Below, one piece after another: positions 33,332 through 46,852 of a stretch of 64,000 nucleotides of DNA. How positions within the stretch are numbered: position 1 is the stretch's first letter; each line of letters opens with the position of its first letter. The notes beneath the pieces were generated by a model. The model ran no database searches. It was given only the letters and a program-made list of their open reading frames with translations, and was not told the origin of the DNA. The translations under genes and the position numbers were made by a program. Origin of the DNA: Actinomortierella ambigua (lineage: Eukaryota > Mortierellomycota > Mortierellomycetes > Mortierellales > Mortierellaceae); contig JAAAJB010000063.1 in the NCBI GenBank assembly GCA_016098155.1, positions 1 through 64,000 of the forward strand, read 5' to 3'.

Positions 33332-36300
33332 GCAGCAGCATCAAAGTCAAAACATGTCTTCTTTCATACCCTCGACATCACCCAAAAGGATACCCACGAT
33401 GGACTCCGACAGTGCTCCCTTGGCGACTAGTCACCTTCCACCACCCAGACGATCAAGCTCATCGAGCGCTTCGCTGGCCATGTTACTCAATGGCTCCAAC
33501 GATCATCCCACCTTGCCGCCGTCAGACAATACTACAGCCATCGTATCAAGACATGACGATACCGTAGTGCCGGAAGGCGCTCTTCACACCCCACCAACGC
33601 ATGGATCGGTCGGCAATGGCGTAACCGCTGTGACTCGGCCGACATCACAACAGGGGGATAGACATGTGCCATCCTCGATAGATGTGGATTCGCTGGCTGC
33701 TCACTCACCTGTTCTATGTCATCATCCTAATCCCCAGCCTCAGCAAGGACAACAACAGCAACAACAACAACAACAACAGCAACAGCAACAACAGCAACAA
33801 CAACAACAACAACTACATCTACAACAGCAGCAGCCACGTCCAGCCCAAAGCCCGACGCTCGGAACAGGTCTCAAGCGTATTAACACCCCAGATAGCCAAG
33901 ACCCACACCATAGACCACCTTTGCAGCAGTCGGTCGTCAGTGACCAACCATTAGCGAACATTGAGCCAGCTAGGAAAAAAGCAAAGACGACGACTACCGA
34001 CAAACAACGGCAGACGGCGTCTACAACGGGTGTCAAGAATGCACATGGTGCGACAGGGCGACAGCAACACCAGCGTTCCCAACAAGCGAATGGTGGTGCT
34101 GGGAAGGCAGCAGCAGGAGGAGGAGGAAGAGGCGAGAATGATACCGCAACCTTATTCCACAAGATTTGTACGTGGTGAAAGTATTTCTGGACATGTCTCT
34201 TTTTGTATTCGTTCGCAGAAGAAAGTGTCAACCCAAGTTTTCTTTCTAACTTTACTTTGTACAATTGGTCGTCATCTTTTTTCGCCTGACACAACTCGAC
34301 AACACTCTTTTTTTCATCTGATTTCGTTTCCTGTTTTATTATTGGCACACCACCGCACCAATTCTAGTTGCTGACCGCGAACCGGGCAAACGCAAGATCC
34401 GGCTCAAATCGATGAGCGAAATCCCAGTCGACCTCGGTCTTGACGAGGATGACTCTGATTTTGAAGACCATGGAGCAGACGTCGACGACGAAGAGGATGA
34501 AGACATGATTATCCCCAAGGACGACTTTAGTGAGGATGAGGCCAAGGACTACCAGCCCACGTTCAAGACGGAGCAGGACTTCCAGGCCGCACTCTGGAGC
34601 TGGGTAATTTGATCCCTCTTGACCCATGGAGTCTTTTTTCTTCCCACAGTCCCTCTAATTGGGGACTATTTTTTCCCCCAGTCCCCCCTCCCTCCCTCTG
34701 TTCTCCGCTCGCCCATGTCCGCCGTTTAACTGACCTTTTTTTATCTCTTTTAATATCTTGCTCCACCGATGTTTAGAAGGACAACGACCCCGAAGTCTGT
34801 TGCGTCTGTCTAGGCAGATCTACCGAAGTCGACAATGTCTTTGTCTACTGCGACACTTTTGACTGTGCCCTTTGCGTGCATCAAGGTAATGAATGGGACA
34901 ACGAAAATAGGAACTCGCTGCCGTACCTTTCGTATCTCTGTTTCTCTGACTTCTTCCCTCTCTTCCTTTCTTTGCTCTCTCCCTCTTCCCCCCCCCCTGA
35001 TTTCTTGTGTCTCCCCATCCCCCACCCCCGAAACCCTCAATTTTGTACACGCAAACGCACCGACCCTATCCACCCTTGTTTATCCAGCCTGCTATGGGGT
35101 AAAAACCCTTCCCGCAGAGAACGAGCCTTGGCTTTGCGACCGCTGCAAAGCACCTCCCGAAGAAGTTGTGGTATGTAACCTGATTTTTTTCTCTCTCTCT
35201 TATTCTTTAAAAAGCTCCGGTATCACAACTTTGCCTGCATTCTGACGTCAGTCGTGCGATTTCTTTTTTAACCCGCTTCTCTCCCCCCCCCCTCGCCAAC
35301 TCGCAATATCCTCTTACTTTCTTTTTTTTTTAGTCTTGCGTATGCTGTCCACTCAAGGATGGAGCGTTTCGACGCCTTACTCCTGAAGACCCCAGTGGTG
35401 GATGGGTACATGTTGTCTGTGCACTATGGTTGCCCGAGACCACGTTAGGCGACCCGGACAGGATGGACGGGATCTCGGTACGTGACATTCCTGAGCGCAA
35501 CTGGAACGCGACGTGCTACATCTGCTCCGACCCCGACGACGCCGCCTTAGGTGCATGTGTGCAGTGCGACGCTGGACAGTGTCGCAAGTCTTTTCATGTC
35601 ACTTGTGCGCAAGCTTACTCGTTGCTGGAGACGGTGGAAGATCCCGGGATGGCGGACCCTTATTTTACATTTTGCAAGCAGCACGGGTCGGCGAATGGTG
35701 GTGAGGCCAAGCTGAATGGATGGGCCAAATGGGTCAAGCGGCGTGATGCGCTGTTGAAGCAGTGGCAGGAGGACCAAGGGTACCAGCGGACCAAGATGCT
35801 ACTGGAGGCTCGGCGGAATAATACCGACAACAACAACAACAACAACAACAGCAGCAGCAAGAACAACCATGGCACGTTGTCATTGGAGTATGGAACTGGA
35901 TTGGTAGAGCTGTTCGAAGACTCGTATTCGCGCTTCAAGACGGCGCGCGAACAGCAGATTGCACGCGAACGGAGCGAGCTTTCGCGGCAGTACTCGATCG
36001 GGTACTATTTAGGACATCGGATCGACAAGTCGCGGACACGGCTCGAGGCCGTCCACCAAAAGGCCGAGCAAGCCCTGGTGGAGCAACGACGGATCGAGGC
36101 GCGGACGCGGGCACTGCTGTCGAGCTTGCTCGAGTGTGCAGCCTACCTCGAGAGTATGCCACCGTCAACAGAGCCGATGGAGGGACCCTTGTCGATCGAT
36201 ACAACGCTGGCCTGGTACAATGCCTTGCCAGATACATCGCGCTGGAAGACCGACATTCAGGACATCATCGAGACGATTGATATGGATTCGCTCGAGTACG

Positions 36301-38525
36301 ACAGCTCCTCGGACTCTCATCCGTCGCCGACCCAAGACTTGGGGGACGACCACCCCCAACAGATGGGCTCCCACAAAAATGGTGGCGCGCGAGGCAAGTT
36401 GGGTCGTCCGCCCAAACATGCAGGTCGACAGAGCTATCACGACCATCATCACTCTCATCACCACTCCCAACACCATCATCAGCATCAGCATCAGCATTAC
36501 ACCAACAAGTCCAAAAAGCTGCAGCCTAAGCCGACCGCGGTCTTTTCTGGAGAGGGTGTTGAGTCCGGCCATGCAACGGTGGTGTCTAGCCGTGGTCGAC
36601 CTATCCGTCGGGACGTGTTTTCAGATTATGGCAGTGACATGGCAGTCTATGGCGGCTCTGATTACTCGCCTGTAGCAGCTGTTCAAAAGGCAGCGCGGCC
36701 CGTGATGCCCTGTGCCATCTGCCATCAGTTTACCTTGCCAGAGGAGAAGATGGCGCTGGAACGGGACGAGAATGGCAACATTTCGGCAACAGCCATCAAG
36801 GTTCTGAATAAGATGGTGACCTGCGATACTTGCGACCGATCCTTCCACCCGAAATGTCTTGACCCACCCATGGCTCGAGCACCTCCCAAGTAAGCAATCC
36901 AGGAAAAGAAAAAGTGGGGGAAGGGGAGAGAAGGGGGGGAGCCCCTGCGCAGCCATGAAGGAGGAAGGGGGGTGTGCGCCAAAAAAAAATAATGCGGTAC
37001 GCCATGCCAAAGCCTTCCCATCTCTATTTCTAACGCCTCATATATTTTCTGCTTACCCCATTTTTCTCTCATGCGCAATTGATTTTTTTCCCTTTATTCC
37101 AGGGGATACAGTTGGAACTGTGAAGATTGCGATTCGTCTGACGAGGATGAAGACTCGAGTGGGGATGAAGACGAGACATCGGCATCGGGCCATCAACATT
37201 CGCACAGCAACGACCTCGACGAAGCACTGATGGTCCTGGCAGATACAGCCATGTCCATGTCAGCAAGCTCCATCGGCGCCGGCGGTAGTGGCAGTGGCAG
37301 TGGCAAGGTCAAGCGGAAGAACAGCAAAGTCAAGGGTGGCGAACGTGCAACAGTCGTTGGGGGCAAAGCCAAGCCGCCTGGACTCTTGGCCGCAGCTCCG
37401 TCGGCGCATGGCGTCAAACCCTATGCCAGGATGAGTACGGCCAAGGCAGAACCTGGCGGTGGTAAAAAGGCGGCCGATGGTGGCAAGGCAATAGAGGCCT
37501 CGATGGCGATGGCCAATGGTGTCTTGGCGACCACAGCATCATCCTCAGCATCGGCAGCACCCATTGTTCGTGGCAATCTTCGTATCTATCCGCTTGGACC
37601 ATTCTTGTCCACAACGACGACGACGGCGACTTCGACTTCAGAGACGTCCAAGAAGAAGAAGAAGAAGGTCAAGACTGAGCAGGATGGCCACGATGACGAG
37701 ATCGCAACAGCTTCGGCCACTACCACCAACACCGCAGCGACCAAAAATAGAAAGGGCGGCGCCAAACCGAGTACGAGCACCAAAGCTGCGACGGGTAAGG
37801 CTGCTGCCAGCAAAGCCTCCTCCTCCGCCGCCAGTACCACCGGCGCTACCAAGGAGTCGACAACCATTGGCTCCAAGGCCAAAGCCAAAGCCGAGGCGAC
37901 GGCTGCTGCTGCTGCTTCTGCTGCTTCGGCCGGTAAGAAGAAGAAGAAGACCAAGGCGGAGGAAGAGTCGGGCAAGCCAGCAGCAGCAACAACCTCGACA
38001 ACAACAGCCAAGAAGTCCAAAGCAGTAACATCAGCAGCGGCGGCGGCGGCGGTAGCAGCAGCAGCTTCATCCCAGGTTTCCAAGACCAAAACGACGGGAG
38101 GTAAGAAGGCCGCCGCTGCATTGACAGTCAACACCAAGACCACTGCCAGCAAGTCTGGAGGACCGGCGTCTGCATCAGCCACAACAACGACGACACCTAC
38201 GGCCTCCAAGCGAGCAGCTGCTACGTCGCCCTCGACCGCCACAGGGCCCGCAGGATCGGCGGCATCAGCGACAGCGGGGGCAGCAGCGCCGTTGTCGCCC
38301 CTGGTGCCTGCCAAGCCAGCGATCAAGTATGCGGTGGGCCAAAAGACGATCGAGGAGCTGAATGCCAAGGCCGACGCTGAGATCGAGCGGATCAACAACG
38401 TCAAGTTTCGACGCTTGCGCGGACGGACGCTCGCGATGCCCGATGGCCCTACCACTACCCCTGGCAGCACTGGTGGGGCGGTGGACGCTGCTACCTTGGA
38501 GGCGATCCATGCTAACGGCATTTAG
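32994..38525 (+). CDS. PHF14-like chromatin protein with PHD, extended PHD and second PHD
   Basis: PHF14-type proteins read histone H3 tails. Exons: 32994-34167, 34368-34603, 34777-34885, 35088-35170, 35334-36889 and 37103-38525 (1526 aa). A long disordered N-terminus has two poly-Gln tracts (CAA runs at 33276-33330 and 33748-33813). An acidic block (DDSDFEDHGADVDDEEDED) precedes PHD1 (~477-530: CCVC, CALCVHQACYGV, WLCDRC). The extended PHD follows (~535-650: SCVCCPLKDGAF, GWVHVVCALWLP, CYICSD, CRKSFHVTCAQ, FCKQH). A helical region (EQQIARERSELSRQYSIGYYLGHRIDKSRTRLE) leads to a His-rich linker and PHD2 (~994-1055: CAICHQF, VTCDTCDRSFHPKCLDPP, WNCEDCD). The final ~430 residues are Ala/Lys/Ser/Thr low complexity. 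The PHD-ePHD-helix-PHD order and the HPKCLDPP block match PHF14. The start Met at 32994 is the first in frame. Confidence 0.88.
33276..33330 (+). repeat. (CAA)n tract encoding poly-Gln
   Basis: About 18 CAA units, followed by a few CAG units, inside exon 1 of the PHF14-like gene. A second mixed CAA/CAG tract is at 33748-33813. Both are likely to vary in length between strains. Confidence 0.9.
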
Positions 38526-39187
38526 TCCCAATATTTTGTTTTTCTTTTTTTCACTTTTTTTTTTTGTTGGTTTTCTTTCTTTTTTTTTTTATTTATATCT
38601 TGGACATATCCAACTCTCATTCTTTCTCTCGTTGTTTTATTAGCATCCCCTTTCCTCCCCCCCCTTTTTTCCCTACATTCTTGGTCTTGTGGTGTGCATG
38701 GCACGCAAAACCTATTTTTCTTTCTCTCTTCTTTTTTTTTTCTCTTGTATTCCTCTTGCCTACATCCCCTCTTCCCATTTTTTTCTGAGCTGGCAAGGAT
38801 GTACCACCAATAATACCTGCCTGTACCATTACAATAAAGATGATTCTTTTTCAAGGAAAAAAAAAGTGGCGATGTCGGAGTGCGCGTTCATATGATTCCT
38901 ATGTAGGATAGGATAATATGAAAGCAAGCAAACCTGGGAAGACGTAGTCAAATATGGATCCTACGGTAAAAGACTATCGTCCATGCTTCTCGACGCTTTG
39001 CACTCAGGCTGTGGATTGAGAAAAGACAAAAATGTACATTCATTACAACCGTTGCTATTTGCTGTCTAAGCAAAATAGGGGAAAAAAGGGGAGTAGGAGG
39101 GCAAGAGTACAAAAGACAGATGAACGGGTGTGTTGTGGTTGGGGGGAGGATGGTGGGAGAGGGTGAGAGGTGGGAGAGAAAAAAAAG
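38526..39187. other. Convergent intergenic region (PHF14-like / XMAP215)
   Basis: 662 bases between two converging stops, with T-rich sequence next to the PHF14-like stop. AATAAA at 38833-38838 probably ends the plus-strand transcript. No gene is visible. Confidence 0.6.
38833..38838 (+). terminator. Poly(A) signal of the PHF14-like gene
   Basis: AATAAA about 308 bases after the stop, past a long T-rich 3' UTR. Confidence 0.45.
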
Positions 39188-42100
39188 TTAAAAGTATTGC
39201 GATTGTCCTCGGCCATGTTGCTGGGCCTGTTGTTGATGAAACTGCTGCAAGGCCGCCTGGGAAGACGTCTGAGTCTGCGACTTCATCCGCGCCAGCCGCT
39301 CCTTCATCACCGCGACCGTCTGCGCTCGCTCCCTCGCCGCGGCATGTTCTCGCTCTTGCTGTTGCTGCAGTTCAAACTCGAGCTGCTGCTGCTGCAGTTG
39401 TTGCTGGTTCATCATGCTCACATTCCCCAGATCGACACTGCCTCCGCTAACACCACCTCCACCACCCATGCCCATGCCGTTGTGGTGGTGTGCACCGCTG
39501 GCGCCTCCAAACTGCGAGTACATCGACACCGGTCGCGATCGTGCATGCTGCGACAGGATCTGCTGCTGCTGAAGTTGGTGCTGTTGCATCTCCAGTTCTT
39601 GCTGCTGTCGTGACGAGAACCCGCCTGCTGAGCCTGATGCCCCTCCTCCTCCTGTTGCTGCTGCTGCTGCTGTCGTTGCTGGTGTTGCTCCACCGCCCGA
39701 TGTTGGTGTGGTTCCAGCCCCACCAGCATTACTGCCAAACACGCCGCTTGCCAGCGACCCTCCTGCCATCGGCGATGTCGTCATGAGCGTGGACGCCCGA
39801 TGTTCCGGCGACGACCGCGCATAGCCAAACATCTGCTGAAGCCGTGCTAATCGATCCTTATATGTGTCGGCCGGGTCACCGGAGCTAGCAGTCGTACCAT
39901 TCGTACCAGTCGATTCAGAAGACACAGCCATGCTTTCGCGTCGTCGTGCTGCTGCCGCATCCAGCAGCTCACGATGCCGCGTCATTGGCGATCCAAGCCC
40001 TCCCATGCCACCGCCTACTCCACTGCTAGACGCCTGGATTCCACCAGGACCAGTCGTCGCCGATGCTCCTGTTGAGCCCATGGTGCCGCCGGTGGTGCTG
40101 CCGGTACCTGCTGGTGCACCCGCGCCAGGGGCAGCAGATCCGACGCCGCCAGCGCCCGTGGTTGCCATGGCTGCCTCGGCATCGAGATTCGCCAACCCGC
40201 GCCGGATGTACGACTGGAAGAACGTGCCCGTCTTGGCCAGCTGCGCATTGACCTTGGACTGCATTTCGGGGTACATCTTTTGGAAAAAGTACAGGTCTTG
40301 GATGCCTTGCTTTGTATCCTCGCGTGTGCCAATCTTGGTGAAGATGTCCGTGAGCCGGCCGTTCAGCTCCGCCTCCGAGGGACTGCCGCTTCGACTGCTT
40401 CCTGGGCCTACACCTCCTTCGGGTCCTGACGATGCCGGTGATGAAACTGCTGCTGCTGCTGTGGTGGTTGCTGTCGTGGTGGCTGTTGCCGATAGCGCAG
40501 AGGAGGCTGGACTCGATGTTGGCATCCCCAGGGATGACTGCATCAGAGAAGGCGAGGGTGCTACAGGCGCCATAGCTGGAATATGCCCATGGCCATGACT
40601 ATGTGAAAACTGTCCAAACGACGAACCCACGCTTGTGGGCGGCATCGAGAAGCCAGACCCCATCGGTGGTCCGGGTGCACCGGCTCCATACCCAAAGCCT
40701 CCACTACCGCCACCGCCACCACCAAGGCCGCCGAGATGACCATACCCCGAAAGTCCACCTGCTGACGGCATCGACATGCTCATCCTGACATCCGCTCCTC
40801 CCATACCTAAAGGTGGTGAAGGGGCCGACGGCCCACCGCCGCCGCCGCCCATGTTGACACCCATGGCCGACATGTGTGCGGATCGAGGCGAGAGCATACC
40901 CGGATGACCAGGCTGATATTGTGAAAACCGAGGTGACAGCGGCTGTTGGGGTGAGCCCATGACGGAAAGGCGATCGCGCCCGCCGTTGCCCGGCATCGGC
41001 TGAGAGGCCGGGTTGACGACCTGAGAGATCGGTCGCTTCTTAGACCCTGTCATGTGGACCAAGTACTGTTGGATGGCCGACTTGGCCGGGTCATCGATCA
41101 ACTCCATATGGTTAAACACATCGTCACCCATCCCGGACGACAGCTCCACCAACACCGTCTTGACCGTCCGGAGCGGCATGTCGCCCAACGGAATACCCTC
41201 CTGCGCGCGCCGCTTCCAGTCGGGCGGCGGGATCGCCACCAAGAAATCGTTCAGATCCGCCAGCAAGCCATTGGGCCTCAGTGTCCCGTTCCGCACACAT
41301 TCCTTGATCGTCTTTGTGAGCTTCCAGATACACTTCATGATCAGATCTCCAAACTTGGCCTGGTTGGCTGCATCCTCCGTCATCGTCCGCAACGGTTGCG
41401 CGCATCGGACCAGGATCAGCAACAGTGCTCCAAAAGTCGCGTTCCGATGGCTGTTCTCCAGCACCTTCACCATCGTCACATTCAGCGCCTTTGCCAACTG
41501 TTGCCCACTCTCCACTCGGTCCAGATTCTTGTCCAACATCCGGCTCGCCAGCTCTTGCAAGAGGCTATACAGCGGATCCTGGTCAACGCGGCCCGCCATG
41601 TCCTTGTTCGAAAAGATGCTCACCAGCGAGTTCACCAGATGCTTGCACACTCGCGTCGTCGACGACCCACGTTGCTGCTCTAGCCCCATAAATGTCAGTC
41701 GTACCTGGAGTGTCAAAGCGTTCACCAACTCGTTGAGGTGCGAGTAAATCACCTCGGGTGACTTTTGAAGCGCACGCTCCAACTGCTTCAATGCATCAAT
41801 GCTTGCCGGCGGATCGTCGCTCGTGATCTGCGTGACAATCAAGTCCATGTTGATCTCCTTGGACGACCCCGTACCGGACACGGACAGTCGCTTGATCTGC
41901 GCCGACGGCACCACAACATCCTCCATGCCTTGCTGCTGGTGTTGGTGCCGATCCATGGACCGCGACTGTTGCATGCCAAAATTGTTGCTCCGGGACGTCA
42001 TCATGTCCTCCTCGTCATCATCCATCGACGATGGTCCCATCCGCGACGAAGATTGCATGCCAGAGTCCATAAAACTCATTCCACCGCCGCCTCCTTGAAT

Positions 42101-45100
42101 AGGCTTCTTGATATTGACGTTGAGACGCGACTTGGGGGCTATCAACCCACCAGAACTTCCTCCGAGCGAAGACAATGTCGACTGCGCATCCATCACTGGT
42201 GCCACCGTCGCCACCGACGCCGCCTGTAGCGTAGGAGAAGGTATCGTCGGTGTGACTGGCCGCGTCAGCTTCGAGGCTGTGCCAGTGGCTGCAGCTCCTG
42301 CAGGGCGTGCACCGGGCTTGGCTCCCAGGCGTGGCAGGCTCGGGAGTACCGGCGCCTTGGGCGCAGTCGGGGCCGCGGGTGGGCGTGGTGGAGGCGGAGG
42401 CTTGGCAGCCTCGATAATGGGCATCACCGTTGACTTGGCGGCGCCCTTCAGATCATTCGTCTTTGCGACCACGCCATCATACCCTACACTAGCGATCACG
42501 AGTGGGAGGAAGGCCTGGGACGCCTTGCGGACGTCAGCACTGCGATCCTGCAGACACTGAAACAGTGGTGGCACCAAGGCAGCCAGGTCCGGGAGAGTCG
42601 AGCCCTTTTCCTTTTCTGCGGCGACGTGCTTCACCAGCCACGTCAACATGTCCTTTCGCAGCGCGGGGGAATTGGTCACAAGCGACGTCGCGAGCGATCC
42701 CACCAAACAGTCCATGCCACATTGGGTCGCAAAGGCCTCCAGTGCGTTGATGGAGGACCGTCGGACGGCATCCTTTTGGTCCGTCAAGCAGCTGGCCACA
42801 TTCGAACACAGAGCTTTGGCATACCGTTCAAAGGGCTTGCCCATCGCCGTCGCCAAGCTAGCGCAAATCTCGTTGGTTTGGATTTGGAGGTTTTTGTTGC
42901 TGTCCGCAAGACGGAGTTTAAGCGCCGCTGGTAGACCGCCCAGGTTGGGCTTGATACGTTTGTTGGCTTCCAGGATACCTGCAATTTTGTCGAGTCCTTC
43001 CTTTCGCACCTTCCAATTTGCATCACCGCATTCCTCTAGTAAGGCTGAAGTGAGCTGTGGCGAAATGTCTACTCTCGGGAAAAGCTCCTCCATCGCTGCA
43101 TCGGCGCCGCCACCTCCAGCTGCTGCTCCTCCTCCTCCGCCACCAGCCGCCTCTTCCGATGGTGCTGAGCCCTTGGTCACCTGTGGTGGCGCCATATCGG
43201 CCACCTTTGCAAACTCTGCGTCGATGGATGATAACAATGATGAATTGCAATCTTCCACAAAAGATCGAATGCCTAGAAGAGAAAAAAATAAAAGAAATGA
43301 GAGAGAAGGGTTGATGAGTATTGTTGAAATTTGGACCGACGCGAGATAACTACAAGCAGAATGAACAACAGGAATGAAAAAAGGATTGAAAAAAAAGTAC
43401 GTACTTGGACCAATAAATCGTCGCAGCATTCCTAAGCAACTGATGGCATTGGTGCGGACAGCAGCATTGGCACTTCCCAGTGCAAACTTGAGAAAGTCGA
43501 TCAACTCGCGGACTTGCATCCCAGCGATACCAAAATCCTCGAGTTGCTGGTTGACCCAGACCAACGAGTCCGCCAGAGCCTTGGGTGCCTTCAGCTTCTT
43601 GAGAGGATCGTATGACTGCGATAAGACAAACGACAACGACAATGCCTCCGCATATGCCGTCAGACATTCACCCGCTGGCTTCTTCAACTTGATATCGCCC
43701 ATCTTGTCTACCATGGCCGGGACCGTGAGCGCCGCACAGGCTTTGCTGAACGTCGATGATTTTTCGGCCAACAGTTGGAAGGTAGCGTACATCTTGGCTG
43801 ACACTTGAAAGTTGCTCTCCTTCCATCCTGGCTTGTTTGCCAGTACGCGAATGATGAGCTCCGACTCAAAGTCGGGGTTCTCATCCACCATCTCGTAGAG
43901 TCGCTCCATTGCCGCCAGTCGAACCTTCCAGGCACTATCACCAAACTCGGCAATCAGATCGCTCCCTAGAAACTCGGCGGCCCGCTCTGCTGCATCTTCC
44001 GAAGAGAACTTGTACCGCAGCGGCTCATTATCCTTGGCCTTGGAAGCTGCTGCTGCTGCCGCTGCCGGTGCTGCCTTGACGGCCGCCGCCGCTGCTACTG
44101 GCTTTTTGGTCGCGGCAGCAGCAGCCGGCTTCCCCGCTGCTGATGCCGCTGCTGCCGCTGGTTTCTTTGCAGACGATAGAGCGGGCGCCTTCCGTTTCGG
44201 TGGTTCTGCCGCCTCCGCAGCTGGTGCAGCTTTCTATTATTAGAAAATCAGAGAGAGAGAAGGGGTGAGGTTTGGTGGGGAAGGCCAAGATGTTTGAATC
44301 AATCCAACGGGGCAAAGTGCGTGTAGAATAAATAAAAATATCAAAACGTCTTCAGTTTTTACCTTGGCTGGTGCTCGAGCGGCTGGTGCAGCCTTCGCAG
44401 GGGCAGGTTTTGGAGGAGGGGCCACAGGCGCCGGCTTGGCCTTCACTTCAGCCTTTTCGCAGTATTCCTTAACCTTTGTCATCTTGACAGAGTCCAGCTT
44501 CTCCAGGAACAAAGTGACAAGCTTCTCCGTGCAGCACTTCATCAGCGTGCCCAGAGCCTCGGCAGTTGCCTCACGCACATTGGCATCGCCATCATCAAAA
44601 GTCTTCATCAGCTTCTCACAGCATGCTTTCACCTCTGCCTTCGATGGTGCAACCTTGATATTCTTGAGGCGATACACTTGCAGTTTGACCACCTCTGCAC
44701 GGATCTGTGGATTTTTGTGTGCAAGATTGGCTGTGGTGTCCTCCAAAAGCTCTGAGAATGGAATCTATAAAAAAATGTGACATGATGATTCGACGAAAGA
44801 TTAGTATTCTTCTCGCGTCTTCCTGCCCTTGCTCAAAACATCATGGTGCTAAATCAACTGAAAGAAAGATCGTACCGTGCTATAAAGGGCATTCAGTGCA
44901 CCACTCAAGGCTTCAATGACGTTGACTTTACGCTCTTTGAGGCGGTCCATGATCAATCCCACAACTGAGCTCTTGTAGCGGTTAAAGTCTTCCCTCATAC
45001 CGAGTGCAAGACCTTCTAAGCAGTTGGCTGCTACAATGACAATGTTGATATTGGTGTCCGCCATACGCTATAGAGACGAAATAACAGGAGTGAAAAAATA

Positions 45101-46852
45101 TGTTAGGAAAGATATCATTTCAAAAATGTACCAGCAAGTCTCCAAACAGGTGAGCGAACGCCTCTAATACCTTTCCAAGAGCCTCGACAAGTTGAGAATA
45201 ACCACTATCGGCAATCTTGATGGACTTGCAGATCGGGAGCAGGTTATCGAGTGCCTCCTTGCGTTCCTGCCACTTCTTGGAGGCCAACATGTCGTAGAAA
45301 TTGCCCTCCATCTTGGCATTGACATCCACTGGATCCACGAGGTCGCGCATATCGACAGGCTCGGCTTCTTCCTCATCCGCATCGCCATCACCTCCATCAC
45401 CCTCATCACCGTCTTCATCAGCGGCGGCGGCTTCGGCCTCCACTGCAGCCCGTTGTGATCGGATGATACGCTCTGGGGTTGCCTTTCCACCTGGCAGCTT
45501 CTCAAACGCCTCGTTCAATTCTTTTTGTTGCACAGGCTTCAGGTCTTCCAGGAAGGGTGAGATTGCCTTTCCGATCCAGCGGTAGATCTCTATTGTTAAT
45601 GCTGTCGCCTCTGCACGCACATTTTTGTCCGAATGACCGAAAAGTTTGGGAAGCACCTTGACTACCGGCTTGATGTTGATGTTCTTTGTGCCATACGTCC
45701 TGTGAAAGATAAATGTTATTAAAAGATGAGAAAAAAGACATTGTTTTTGAGCACAAGGCTGTCCACTGGAACATCAGACATTTGAAAGTCATTCAAGAGA
45801 GCTTGTTGTCTTACCGGACAATGGCGGTAAGTGCGTTGGTAGTTGCTGCGACAAGCTTGGGCAGCTTGGCATCCAGTCCAGGTATTACGTTTTCCTACAA
45901 TAAAGGAGTTACAAAAAAGCAGAGTTGTGAGTCGCCAGGATGTCCCTTCATACAATGACTCCTTTTTTTTCACTCCTTCTTTCGACCCATCTCTCTTGAA
46001 TAAGCTAGTGAACGGAAAATAGCACATACAATGATGGGATCCGGTGTATCGACCTCGACATAGAGAAGAATGAGCTCAACGGCCTTTGTCTTTGTTCCTG
46101 TCCTTGCTGCCGACAAGCACTTCTCCACAACTGCCGGTACAACCGACGACATGGATCTAACAGTGGGAATATTGAAGGGGCAATTAGTGGATGCTGGTTC
46201 TATCCTTGATACTCGCAGGACATTCCAGCTCTCCTTTTTCCAATAGCGACATGCAACACCCCCCACCACCTTTCTCCATCCCACATACACACATATACAC
46301 ACGCATACACAGAAGCATCCAACGCACGCCACAAGGCAACCACAGAGACACAAATTTTGGCGTGATGTCTCTTCCCCCCTCCCCTTGCCCTCTGTTCTCC
46401 CCCTCTTCCTGCTTCCATATTCCGTGTGTCCTTGGCCCCAAAAAAAATTCCCGTACCTGCTGGCCTCTGGGGCATTGTCGACAAATTGCATGATGGTCGT
46501 CAGGGCTGATTCCTGGGCAACAGCATTCGAATCGAGGGCCATCTTCTTGAGCGAACCCTCATACTGACGATATTCTGAATCGTCCACAGCGGTCCGGAAC
46601 ACCTTGGCCAGTTGCTCATATGCTGACACGCGGGCCTTCCAATTCTATCAACATTTTTTGAAAGGTAGTGGTGGTGCCATGTTAGCCCATTGTCTAATCA
46701 ATGCCAGTTGGGAGACATGCAAATAGAGACTGTGCGATGGGGGTACAGGGGGCCAGGAGAAGGAGACGAACCTTGTGATCGAGTCTATCATGGATGGGCA
46801 GGGAATCAAAGTTGTCGTCCTGAGCCCCTCCAGTGGGGTACTCATCCATCAT
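39188..46852 (-). CDS. XMAP215/CKAP5/Alp14-family microtubule polymerase
   Basis: TOG proteins load tubulin at microtubule plus ends. Exons in order: 46852-46772, 46644-46457, 46156-46030, 45894-45815, 45699-45132, 45067-44876, 44764-44363, 44233-43405 and 43272-39188 (2183 aa). TOG1 is ~28-235 (NWKARVSAYEQLAKVF, IEIYRWIG), followed by an acidic linker. TOG2 is ~290-540 (DPVDVNAK, KKWQERKEALDNLLP). A Lys/Ala linker precedes TOG3 at ~605-850 (ANKPGWKESNFQV, GPSIRSFVED). TOG4 is ~888-1110 (PRVDISPQLTSAL, NWKVRKEGLDKIAGIL). A ~180-residue linker then leads to the animal-type C-terminal domain (~1295-1570: GQQLAKALNVTMVKVLENS, IMKCIWKL) with its LTDIFTKIGTRE and FFQSYIRRGL coda (~1789-1855), then a Gln/Gly-rich tail. 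The TOG5 array found in human CKAP5 is not seen. Confidence 0.93.

Noticed and set aside
37586..38521. 311-codon Ala/Val/Leu-rich minus-strand frame
   Set aside because: It is the complement of the Ala/Lys/Ser/Thr low-complexity tail of the PHF14-like gene.
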